Shown one piece after another: positions 9,001 through 15,678 of a stretch of DNA of 64,000 nt. A program made the position numbers and the translations under genes. The notes beneath the pieces were generated by a model that saw only the letters and a list, made by a program, of their open reading frames with translations, searched no databases and had not been told where the DNA came from. The stretch comes from Halanaerobacter jeridensis (GTDB lineage Bacteria > Bacillota > Halanaerobiia > Halobacteroidales > Halobacteroidaceae). The stretch lies in NCBI RefSeq assembly GCF_016908315.1, contig NZ_JAFBDQ010000005.1, forward strand, positions 188,001 to 252,000. The letters run 5' to 3'. Numbering within the stretch: position 1 is the stretch's first letter; the number at the start of each line of letters is the position of its first letter.

Positions 9001-10101
9001 CTAATCCCTAATTACTTCTTTCAACTCCTTAATAAATCTTTTATTCTCATCAGGTAGTCCAATTGTAACGCGAATCTTAGTATCATAACCATAAGAATCC
9101 ATACTTCTAATAATTACGCCGCGTTCTAACATTTCTTGAAATACCTGATTGTTATCTTGCTCTATATCTACCAAAATGAAATTAGTTTGTGTTGGCACAT
9201 AATCTAAACCTAATTCTTCAAATTGCTGATATAAATATTTTTTGCCCTGCTGATTATATTCTAAACTCTGCTGCACATGTTCTTCATCCTCTAGACTAGC
9301 AATAGCAGCTTTTTGGGCCAAGGCTCCAATATTGAAAGGTTGTCTCACTCGGTCTATATAAGAAATAATTTCTTCATCAGCAATTCCATAACCAATTCTC
9401 AACCCTGCTAAACCATGAATTTTAGAAAAAGTTCTTAAAATAATTAAATTATCATAATCATCTAAATAATCAATTGTCTCAGGATAATCATCACTAGTCG
9501 CATACTCACTATAAGCTTCATCAAAAATAACTAAAACATCATCAGGAACTTCTTCTAAAAATTCTTCTACTTCTTCCTGCCCTACCATTGTACCAGTTGG
9601 ATTATTAGGATTACAAACAAATATCATTTTAGTTTGTTCAGTAACTGCTTCTAGCATCGCGTCTAAATCATGGGTGTAATCTTTTAAAGGAACTTGCACT
9701 ATATTTCCTCCCATAATATTAGCCGAAAATCTATATTCACTAAAAGTAGTTTCTGCCATAATAATCTCATCATCTGGATTCATAAAAGCTTGGCCCAGCA
9801 TAATTACTATTTCATCAGAGCCATTACCAAAAGTTAATTCATTCTCTGCTACTCCTAACTTTTCACTTAACTTCTTACGCAGACGATAAACATTACCATC
9901 AGGATAAATATGTACATCTTCTGCTGCTTTTTTCATCACATCAATAGCAGATTGCGATGCTCCTAAAGGATTCTCATTAGAAGCTAACTTAATTACTTCT
10001 TCTAAACCTAACTCTCTTTTTACTTCTTCAATTGGTTTCCCTGGTACATAAGGTTTAATACTTAAAATTTCTTCACGAATCAAATCTTTTTTATTCGCCA
10101 T
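9001..10101 (-). CDS. hisC: Histidinol-phosphate/aromatic aminotransferase
   Basis: The 366-residue class I/II PLP aminotransferase is of the HisC type. Visible features are KLASNENPLGAS near the N-terminus, YPDGNVYRLRKKL, VCNPNNPTGT, the DEAYSEYA segment, and the PLP lysine in RTFSKIHGLAGLRIGYG. Family members transfer the amino group to imidazole acetol phosphate; in aromatic clusters the same family often serves tyrosine and phenylalanine synthesis. Its place between aroH and aroF suggests a broad or aromatic role here. The start has GGAGGGAGTAGG upstream, inside the end of aroH, and the two genes overlap by 11 bases, so they are probably translationally coupled. Confidence 0.9.
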   Translation of the reverse strand: MANKKDLIREEILSIKPYVPGKPIEEVKRELGLEEVIKLASNENPLGASQSAIDVMKKAAEDVHIYPDGNVYRLRKKLSEKLGVAENELTFGNGSDEIVIMLGQAFMNPDDEIIMAETTFSEYRFSANIMGGNIVQVPLKDYTHDLDAMLEAVTEQTKMIFVCNPNNPTGTMVGQEEVEEFLEEVPDDVLVIFDEAYSEYATSDDYPETIDYLDDYDNLIILRTFSKIHGLAGLRIGYGIADEEIISYIDRVRQPFNIGALAQKAAIASLEDEEHVQQSLEYNQQGKKYLYQQFEELGLDYVPTQTNFILVDIEQDNNQVFQEMLERGVIIRSMDSYGYDTKIRVTIGLPDENKRFIKELKEVIRD

Positions 10102-10477
10102 TTTTTCCTACTCCCTCCTCAGCTAAATCTGGTCTTAACTTTTTAGCATCTTTTAAATAAATATGATTTAATTCTCCTAATTTTTTATCAGTATTATAAT
10201 GAATTAGTATTCTAATGCATTTATCAAGTGCATCATTGATTGCTAACTCCTGACAACAAAACAAAGCAACATTATCCCACCCTAACTCTCTTGCTGCAAC
10301 AGCTGGAAATGCACTATTTAAATCCGGTGTTAAAGAAAAAGTAACTGATGCTACATTATCTTCTTCTAATCCATTAGCAGCAATCATTTCATTTAATAAT
10401 TTAGTAGTTGCTGTAATGATTGCTTTTTCTGTATCTTCTGTTACTGTAATTGCTCCTCTAATTCCACGTACTTTCAT
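10091..10477 (-). CDS. aroH: Monofunctional chorismate mutase, AroH class
   Basis: The 128-residue protein converts chorismate to prephenate. It matches the Bacillus-type trimeric AroH fold rather than the all-helical AroQ type. It begins VRGIRGAITVTEDT, and continues with the DVASVTFSLTPDLN-like segment (here NVASVTFSLTPDLNSAFPA) and WDNVALFCCQELAI. The family's active-site arginine and cysteine positions appear kept (R in RGIRGAIT, and C in FCCQE). A ribosome site, GGAAGGAGTGG, precedes the ATG. It is the first enzyme gene after hutP, with a 157-base gap that has no U-tailed terminator, so readthrough from hutP is expected. Confidence 0.93.
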   Translation of the reverse strand: MKVRGIRGAITVTEDTEKAIITATTKLLNEMIAANGLEEDNVASVTFSLTPDLNSAFPAVAARELGWDNVALFCCQELAINDALDKCIRILIHYNTDKKLGELNHIYLKDAKKLRPDLAEEGVGKNGE

Positions 10478-10486
10478 TCTTCCACT

Positions 10487-10525
10487 CCTTCCATCTAATT
10501 CTAACTTCTCTGCTACTTAAAAGTT
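10487..10525 (-). promoter_or_regulatory. Possible second NAG-triplet cluster upstream of aroH
   Basis: Just before the aroH ribosome site the transcript would carry AAGUAGCAGAGAAG, then UUAGAAUUAG, and AAGGAG: at least eight NAG triplets in about 40 bases. The density is lower and more purine-driven than in the hutP leader. It is recorded only as a possible translational site for the same RNA-binding protein. Confidence 0.25.
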
Positions 10526-10634
10526 ATTACCCTCCGAGTTTTTTAGAAAACAAAAAACTCTCCGTGTAGCCCTAGTTGCTTTAATCTATGCTAATTAAGC
10601 GTGCAAGTTAGATGCAGTGCTTTTTGCTGGTCTC

Positions 10635-11057
10635 TTAGGTTACTGCTCTATGCCCCAAGCCGATTGCCATTTCATTTAAATGTAATAAGCCAATAGCAAA
10701 ATAAATAGAAACACTAATATGATCACCTTCGCGGGCAATACCAATTTTACCGCCGACATTAAATCCCGTTGCTTTGGAATGAATCTGACTAATTGCTTCT
10801 CTCGTTGCTCCTGCTACTGCACCTAATTCAGCATGACTGTCTTCATCTATTACTTCTTCTCGTTCTGCAGCCACAATAGAACGTTCTACAATCTTTTTGA
10901 TTGAAGAATTAAACTCTCCTCCAAAATCAACTGCTGCTACCTTCATCTCAGTATCTTTATACTTTGTTTTGATTTTATCTTCATCTTCTCGGTCACTTAA
11001 ACTCATTTTAATTGCTGCTGAAGCTACTTTTTTACTTGTCTCATTTTTGTTCCCCAT
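10635..11057 (-). CDS. hutP: HutP-family RNA-binding regulator
   Basis: The 140-residue protein resembles the clostridial branch of the HutP family. Recognisable segments are VAAVDFGGEFNSSIKKIVER, GAVAGATREAISQI, FNVGGKIGIAREGDHISVSI and the C-terminal GLLHLNEMAIGLGHRAV. In Bacillus, HutP with L-histidine and Mg2+ binds NAG triplets in the hut leader and prevents termination. No histidine-degradation gene is present here; hutP instead leads an aromatic/histidine-type biosynthesis operon. Its own leader carries an exceptional UAG array and a terminator, so self-regulation by RNA binding is likely (inference). GGGGGAG precedes the ATG. The ligand could be histidine or another amino acid. Confidence 0.8.
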   Translation of the reverse strand: MGNKNETSKKVASAAIKMSLSDREDEDKIKTKYKDTEMKVAAVDFGGEFNSSIKKIVERSIVAAEREEVIDEDSHAELGAVAGATREAISQIHSKATGFNVGGKIGIAREGDHISVSIYFAIGLLHLNEMAIGLGHRAVT

Positions 11058-11109
11058 ATAGAATCTCCCCCACTAACTAAAATAATAATACTTTATAAGC
11101 CAAAAAACT

Positions 11110-11139
11110 AAAAAAAGTACTCCCTATAGTCAGGAGTAC
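11110..11139 (-). terminator. Leader terminator (attenuator) upstream of hutP
   Basis: On the minus strand GTACTCC and GGAGTAC form a perfect 7-bp stem with loop TGACTATAG, followed by seven Ts. It lies between the promoter at 11270-11298 and the hutP start at 11057, so it would stop transcription before hutP. Upstream leader segments can pair with its 5' arm: TAGTCAGG (11174-11167) with CCTGACTA, and GGAGTA (11230-11225) with TACTCC. That is the layout of an antiterminator/terminator switch. Confidence 0.8.
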
Positions 11140-11151
11140 GCGCACTTATCC

Positions 11152-11260
11152 CTATATCTATTCTACCCTGACTACTATCCTACAGTTTTATAACTATATT
11201 TTATTTTGAATTATCTACTTTTTTTACTCCTACTATTCTACTATACTACACTAACTACTG
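11152..11260 (-). promoter_or_regulatory. UAG-triplet array in the hutP-aro leader (candidate HutP/TRAP-like binding site)
   Basis: The minus-strand leader contains 15 UAG triplets between 11257 and 11152, plus GAG, two CAG and one AAG. Chance would give about two. They fall in two groups: seven UAGs and one GAG at 11257-11227 with spacers of 0-2 bases, and six UAGs with one CAG at 11182-11152 with spacers mostly 0-3. UAG or NAG repeats with short spacers are the recognition pattern of the RNA-binding regulators TRAP and HutP. The triplets overlap the segments that could form antiterminator pairs. Confidence 0.8.
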
Positions 11261-11269
11261 TTGTAAAAA

Positions 11270-11298
11270 ATACTAACATATATTTTCCAACAACGCAA
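11270..11298 (-). promoter_or_regulatory. Probable promoter of the hutP-aro operon
   Basis: TTGCGT (-35) and TAGTAT (-10) are separated by 17 bases on the minus strand. Transcription would begin near 11263, only a few bases before the first UAG triplet. The match is moderate, but placement relative to the UAG array and terminator supports it. Confidence 0.5.
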
Positions 11299-11306
11299 GA
11301 AAAAAT

Positions 11307-11819
11307 TTAAAATTTAGCTTTTGCTTTAACTGTTCCTAGCTTCTTATATTCATTCTTTATCCAAAATTGCTGACCCTCTTTTAGAAAAACTATTTTTTCT
11401 GATATGTCTGATAACTGCAACCAAATTGCTTCTTTATATCCTCTAGCATCAATTGCCAATTTATCTCCTGGTCTAACTTTAACTTTAATAAATCCTGCTG
11501 CAAAATTACCTACTACTTCTTTATTAACCAAAAGTCTAACTTGCCAAGGATTATCATTGCCCTGCAATTTAAAAATTAAAGTACCTTCTTGAGGGGCAAA
11601 TACAGTTTTAGCTGTTTGAGAAAATTTATCACTTTGATCCAATTTCAATATATATTTACTATAAGGCACTTTAGAAAGCAAACTTTTATCTACAGCAGTA
11701 TTGCTCATTATAAACTGCACTGTTACCAATAATACTAATCCCACAACTACTACATTTAAAACTAACTTAGCAACCCACTTAACAAATCTTTCTAAGATTG
11801 ACTCAGATTTATAATGCAC
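11307..11819 (-). CDS. Membrane-anchored protein of unknown function
   Basis: I do not recognise this family. The 170-residue product has an N-terminal membrane segment (about residues 17-39, LVLNVVVVGLVLLVTVQFIM), followed by a likely extracytoplasmic part. That part is rich in beta-strand character: TLIFKLQG, WQVRLLVNKEVVGNFAAGF, IKVKVRPGDKLAIDARG and AIWLQLSD. The GTG at 11819 was chosen because GGGGGAG lies 6 bases upstream. A longer in-frame ATG at 11891 has no ribosome site and would sit against the preceding stop. It follows the flavoprotein gene by 74 bases and precedes the hutP promoter. Confidence 0.6.
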   Translation of the reverse strand: MHYKSESILERFVKWVAKLVLNVVVVGLVLLVTVQFIMSNTAVDKSLLSKVPYSKYILKLDQSDKFSQTAKTVFAPQEGTLIFKLQGNDNPWQVRLLVNKEVVGNFAAGFIKVKVRPGDKLAIDARGYKEAIWLQLSDISEKIVFLKEGQQFWIKNEYKKLGTVKAKAKF

Positions 11820-11893
11820 ATTATTCTCCCCCTTTAAGCACAGTTTCAATATAATAATATGCTTTTTAGAGGGAGACCATGCATAATTCAATC

Positions 11894-13123
11894 TTAAATT
11901 TGACTACCTACTAAATAAGCAGTTGAAAATGCAGCCTGCAGATTAAACCCACCGGTATAACCATCAATATCAATTATTTCACCAGCAAAGTATAATCCAG
12001 ACACTAATTTAGATTCCATAGTAGAAGGATCAATCTCTGTAGTATCTATACCACCAGTGGTTACAATTGCTTCTCTAAAACCTCTCGTAGAAGTAATAGT
12101 TAATTTTAAATTAGTTAATAATTCTATTAGTTCTTCTCTTTCTGCCGTTGTAATTTGATGAACAAACTTATCAGACGGAATAGAAGATAATTCAATTATT
12201 ACTGGAATCAATTTACGAGGTAATAAATCTCCCAAGCTATTCTTAAACTGCTTCCGAGAATACTTAGCAAAATCACGCTGCAGGCGATTATCTAGCTTTT
12301 CAAATGATAAAGCTGGTTTTAAATTAATACTCAGTTCTATATTTTGATCTAAATACTGTACTGCATCTCGGCTTAGCGTTAAAACAATTGGCCCACTAAT
12401 ACCAAAATGAGTAAACAACATTTCTCCAAATTCCTGTTCTTTCTCTTCTCCATTAACAATTAAAGTAGCCCTTACATTTCTTAAGTTTAAACCTTGAGCT
12501 TCTGTTACCCACTGTTCTTTAGTTTCTAAAGGAACCAACGATGGTTTAACTGCTTTAACCTTATGTCCTAATTCTTTGGCTATAGTATAACCATCACCAG
12601 AAGAACCAGTACTTGGATAAGCCTTACCTCCCACAGCTATTAAAACATTATCAGCTCTATATTCTGAACCTGATTCGATTCTTACTCCCTTAACTTCATC
12701 ATCTTCTGTTAAAACCTCTGTAACTTTAGCATTTAATTTTAATTTTACCCCAGCCTGCTCAATATACTTCTTCAATGCTTTAACTATATCTCTCGCATCA
12801 TCACTAACTGGAAAAACTCTATCTCCGCGTTCTACTTTAGTTTCAACCCCTAAATCTGAAAAGAAAGAACGCAAATGCCAGTTACTAAAAGTATAAAGAG
12901 CACTATATAAAAATTTCCCTGTTTCAGGAAAGTTATTTATCATTTCTTCAACTTCGCAGTCATTTGTTAAATTGCACCGCCCTTTACCAGTAATCAAAAT
13001 TTTCTTTCCAACTTGTTCATTTTTCTCTAATAATAATACATCTTTACCTCTTTCAGCAGCTTTACCTGCTGCCATTAATCCTGCTGCTCCTGCTCCAATT
13101 ACAATTAAATCATATTTTGACAT
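11894..13123 (-). CDS. NAD(P)/FAD-dependent oxidoreductase, BaiN/YhiN (HI0933) family
   Basis: The 409-residue flavoprotein opens with the FAD-binding dinucleotide motif DLIVIGAGAAGLMAAGKAAE, then LLEKNEQVGKKILITGKGRC with the family's NLTN signature. Later segments include NVLIAVGGKAYPSTGSSGDG, LFTHFGISGPIVL, AIVTTGGI and the C-terminal FAGEIIDIDGYTGGFNLQAA, which closes the FAD site. Members are widespread; some reduce bile-acid intermediates, but the physiological substrate of most is unknown. AAAGGAG lies 12 bases before the ATG and directly abuts the end of the inverted-repeat element at 13140. Confidence 0.88.
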   Translation of the reverse strand: MSKYDLIVIGAGAAGLMAAGKAAERGKDVLLLEKNEQVGKKILITGKGRCNLTNDCEVEEMINNFPETGKFLYSALYTFSNWHLRSFFSDLGVETKVERGDRVFPVSDDARDIVKALKKYIEQAGVKLKLNAKVTEVLTEDDEVKGVRIESGSEYRADNVLIAVGGKAYPSTGSSGDGYTIAKELGHKVKAVKPSLVPLETKEQWVTEAQGLNLRNVRATLIVNGEEKEQEFGEMLFTHFGISGPIVLTLSRDAVQYLDQNIELSINLKPALSFEKLDNRLQRDFAKYSRKQFKNSLGDLLPRKLIPVIIELSSIPSDKFVHQITTAEREELIELLTNLKLTITSTRGFREAIVTTGGIDTTEIDPSTMESKLVSGLYFAGEIIDIDGYTGGFNLQAAFSTAYLVGSQI

Positions 13124-13139
13124 CTATCTTTAACTCCTT

Positions 13140-13477
13140 TCTATATAAAGTTGCACTATCGTGCCACTAGCTAGTAGATAAAAGCTAGTGGCTAGTAGTA
13201 AATTCAAAACCAAAAAATAAGCAACCTCAAAATGGTATATCCCTGCTCCCACACTTAAAGTAAGACTGCATTGGTGGGAGATAAAATTATTTCGCAGCGT
13301 ATTTAAATCTAGTTTGGTAATGAGTCTTAATGAAGTGAAATTAAAGTGAATTTAACTTAATTTTCGATTTAAATTAAGTTAAATTCACTTTAATTGAACG
13401 AATTTAGACGAATCAAACTAGATTTATAAGCGAAGAAACAATTTTATCTCACACCAGCAAGCTACACTTTATATAGA
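13140..13477. mobile_element. Miniature inverted-repeat element, copy C (enlarged, chimeric)
   Basis: The element has the same 11-bp terminal inverted repeats as two other copies in the window: TCTATATAAAG at the left and CTTTATATAGA at the right. Its left 75 bases (GTGCCACTAGCTAGTAG and onward to the AATTCAAAACC segment) match the reverse complement of the right end of copies A and B. The middle is replaced by a different hairpin-forming sequence (13272-13456), making it 338 bp instead of about 214. It fills most of the 451-base gap between yhiN and hflC and encodes no protein. Confidence 0.7.
13272..13456. repeat. Large palindrome nested in element C
   Basis: TGGTGGGAGATAAAATTATT at the left is mirrored by AATTTTATCTCACACCA at the right, and TAAATCTAGTTTGG by AAACTAGATTTA. 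At the centre lies a perfect 25-bp inverted repeat (AATTAAAGTGAATTTAAC... and its complement) with a 7-base loop TCGATTT. A single strand would fold into one long hairpin of about 185 bases. Confidence 0.75.
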
Positions 13478-13501
13478 TTATAACATAATTTATTACAATA
13501 A

Positions 13502-13537
13502 GAAAACCTCTTACTTATTATAAAGCAAGAGGTCTTT
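13502..13537 (-). terminator. Intrinsic terminator after hflC
   Basis: On the minus strand ACCTCTTGCTT and AGTAAGAGGT form a stem with loop TATAATA, followed by TTTTC. It lies about 38 bases past the hflC stop. Confidence 0.75.
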
Positions 13538-13574
13538 AACTTGAATTTAATCTTTTATTTTTACTGAAAGTTAA

Positions 13575-14441
13575 TTACTTAGTTTCCACATCTATATTAT
13601 TAAAATACTTCAACAAGTCACTATTAGGGGCTAAAAGCAAAGTAGTCTTTTCTTTCATAGTTTTTCTATAAGTTTCTAAAGTCTTTGTAAATTGATAGAA
13701 TTCTTTATCTTGATTATAAGATTCAGCATAAATTTCTAAAGCTCTTGCATCTCCTTCCCCCCGCAAAGTCCTAGCCTTTTTGTTAGCTTCTGCTAAAATT
13801 ATTTTTTTCTCTTTTTCTGCTTGCGAGCGAATATTTTTAGCTTTCTCTTCTCCTTCGGCTCGATATTTATTCGCTTCCTCTTTTCGTTTTGATTCCATAC
13901 GTTCATAAACAGATTGGGCATTACTTTCCGGCAAGTCCGCTCGTTTAATTCGCACATCTACAATCTCAATTCCTAAGCTTTCACTATCTTCATTACTTTG
14001 CTGTGTCACATTTTTCATTATTTCTTGTCTTTCTGGAGAAATTATTTCATCTAACGTATATTCCCCTAATTCAGCTCTCACTTCCGAATAAACTATATCA
14101 TCAAGCTGAGATTGAGCAGCATTCATAGTTCCAGCACTTTGGTAAAACAACAGTGGATCAACTATCCGCCACCGGGCAAAATTATCAACCTTTAAATTTT
14201 TCTCATCTGCTGTATAAATTTCTTTAGGTTCAGCATCATATTCTAAAACTCTTGTTTCAAAGTATCTTGTATTTTGGATGAAAGGTATTTTAAAGTTTAA
14301 CCCAGGTTCAGTCACAACTTTAACCGGGTCTCCAAACTGCACTACAATTACTTGTTCAGTTTCATCTACTGTAAAAAAGACAAGATTAGCAGCAATTAAT
14401 AATATAGCTAAAACAAGAACAATCGGAATCAATTTTTTCAT
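13575..14441 (-). CDS. hflC: HflC, membrane protease modulator (SPFH/band 7)
   Basis: The 288-residue protein has an N-terminal membrane anchor (about residues 5-24), then the SPFH/prohibitin domain: ETEQVIVVQFGDPVKVVTEP, GLNFKIPFIQ, ILEYDA-like VLEYDAEPKEIYTADEKNL, and WRIVDPLLFY. A charged alanine/glutamate-rich helix follows (about 185-235, EANKYRAEGEEKAKNIRSQA). HflC pairs with HflK in large membrane rings around the FtsH protease. The hflK stop is immediately followed by this ATG, and GAAAGGAGG for hflC lies inside the hflK end, so the two are translationally coupled. No ftsH is in the window. Confidence 0.93.
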   Translation of the reverse strand: MKKLIPIVLVLAILLIAANLVFFTVDETEQVIVVQFGDPVKVVTEPGLNFKIPFIQNTRYFETRVLEYDAEPKEIYTADEKNLKVDNFARWRIVDPLLFYQSAGTMNAAQSQLDDIVYSEVRAELGEYTLDEIISPERQEIMKNVTQQSNEDSESLGIEIVDVRIKRADLPESNAQSVYERMESKRKEEANKYRAEGEEKAKNIRSQAEKEKKIILAEANKKARTLRGEGDARALEIYAESYNQDKEFYQFTKTLETYRKTMKEKTTLLLAPNSDLLKYFNNIDVETK

Positions 14442-15482
14442 CTATTCAGTTCCTCCTTTCAATTTATCTAAATTAAACATCTTTAATACTCCATTTGAGT
14501 CTTCGCCTGTTATAACTTTATCCATTTCCGGTAGAATTTCTTCCATTGTTTCTAAATAAAGTCTGGTCCGGGTTACTTCTTTTCCTTGATGGTAGCGTTT
14601 TAATAATTGATTAAATCTAGCTACATCACCTTCAGCTTCAGCAATTCTCTCTGCCTTATAGGCCTCAGCATTATTGATGATTTCTGCTGCCTCTCCCCTT
14701 GCTTCAGGAATTATTTGATTGCGATATGCTTGCGCTTGATTCATTTTTTTCTGTTTATCTTCTTTAGCACTAGCTACATCACGATAAGCATCTTGTACTG
14801 GTTCAGGTACTGAAACATCTTGGAATAGAAAATTATTAATATGAATTCCCGCTTGATATTCATCCAATAAATTCTGCAGCAACTCCTTCGCTTCTAATTG
14901 AATTTCTGTCTTTTTATCTGTTAAGACATCATTAATATTATTCTGTCCAATTACCTGTCGCAAAGATGCTTCAGATGCATCACGGACTGTGGAATTTGGC
15001 TTATTAATCCAAAATAAATATTGAATTGGATCTTTGATCTTATACTTGACTACTGCTTCAGCAGATACAATAGCTAAATCTCCTGTTAACATCAGTGATT
15101 CATCCTTCACCTGTTCATATCTAGCTGGTGGCCCAGGATCAATAGTCCTAAATCCAATCTCTATTCTTCTGACTTTTGTTACTTTTGGCGTATGAACTTC
15201 CTCAATTGGAAACGGCAAATGATAATGTAAACCAGATTCTGTCTGCCGCACATACTCCCCAAATCTTTTTACTACTCCCACTTCTTTTGGTCCTACTTTA
15301 TAAACCCCAGTTGATAAATACAAAGCTATTAAAACTAACAAAATAATCCAAATTGGTAAACCACTAAATAACCCACTGCCAGAATTTTTCTGCCCTTGAT
15401 TAATATCAGTTACTTCATCTTCCTCTGTATCAGCAGGATCTTGATCAGTAAATAATAATTTTACATCATCGAAAAACCCCAT
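14442..15482 (-). CDS. hflK: HflK, membrane protease modulator (SPFH/band 7)
   Basis: The 346-residue protein is the partner of HflC. A polar, acidic N-terminal tail of about 45 residues precedes one membrane segment (LPIWIILLVLIALYLSTGVY). The SPFH domain follows with VGPKEVGVVKRFGEYVRQTE, SGLHYHLPFPIEEVHTPKV, and the KYKIKDPIQYLFW segment. The C-terminal part is the expected helical region (YRNQIIPEARGEAAEIINNA). AGGAGG precedes the ATG by 8 bases. It is first in a two-gene operon with hflC, preceded by the terminator of the upstream HD-GYP gene. Confidence 0.93.
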   Translation of the reverse strand: MGFFDDVKLLFTDQDPADTEEDEVTDINQGQKNSGSGLFSGLPIWIILLVLIALYLSTGVYKVGPKEVGVVKRFGEYVRQTESGLHYHLPFPIEEVHTPKVTKVRRIEIGFRTIDPGPPARYEQVKDESLMLTGDLAIVSAEAVVKYKIKDPIQYLFWINKPNSTVRDASEASLRQVIGQNNINDVLTDKKTEIQLEAKELLQNLLDEYQAGIHINNFLFQDVSVPEPVQDAYRDVASAKEDKQKKMNQAQAYRNQIIPEARGEAAEIINNAEAYKAERIAEAEGDVARFNQLLKRYHQGKEVTRTRLYLETMEEILPEMDKVITGEDSNGVLKMFNLDKLKGGTE

Positions 15483-15572
15483 TAAATTACCTCCTACTTT
15501 AATTGTTTTTTTATTATTCTAACCTAATTGTATCATTTCTTCTTAAATTTTAAATGACCTTTTTCTAATCAA

Positions 15573-15611
15573 TAAAAAAGACTACCAAGTCATAATCTAC
15601 CTAGTAGTCTA
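15573..15611 (-). terminator. Intrinsic terminator after the HD-GYP gene
   Basis: On the minus strand AGACTACTAGG and CTTGGTAGTCT form an 11-bp stem with two G-U pairs, followed by TTTTTTATT. Confidence 0.85.
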
Positions 15612-15678
15612 ATAAACAATCTATTTAACATCTAAATCAAACTATTCAATTTTAACTTTACTACTATCCTTATTATTT

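Noticed and set aside
10540-10575. GAGTTTTTT/AAAAAACTC hairpin between hutP and aroH as a terminator
   Set aside because: The stem is followed by GGAGGGTAATAAC on the minus strand instead of a U-tract, so it is unlikely to stop transcription.
11152-11260. Short coding frame in the UAG-rich leader (leader peptide)
   Set aside because: UAG is a stop codon and the triplets occur in all three frames, so no meaningful peptide can be read; there is also no ribosome site.
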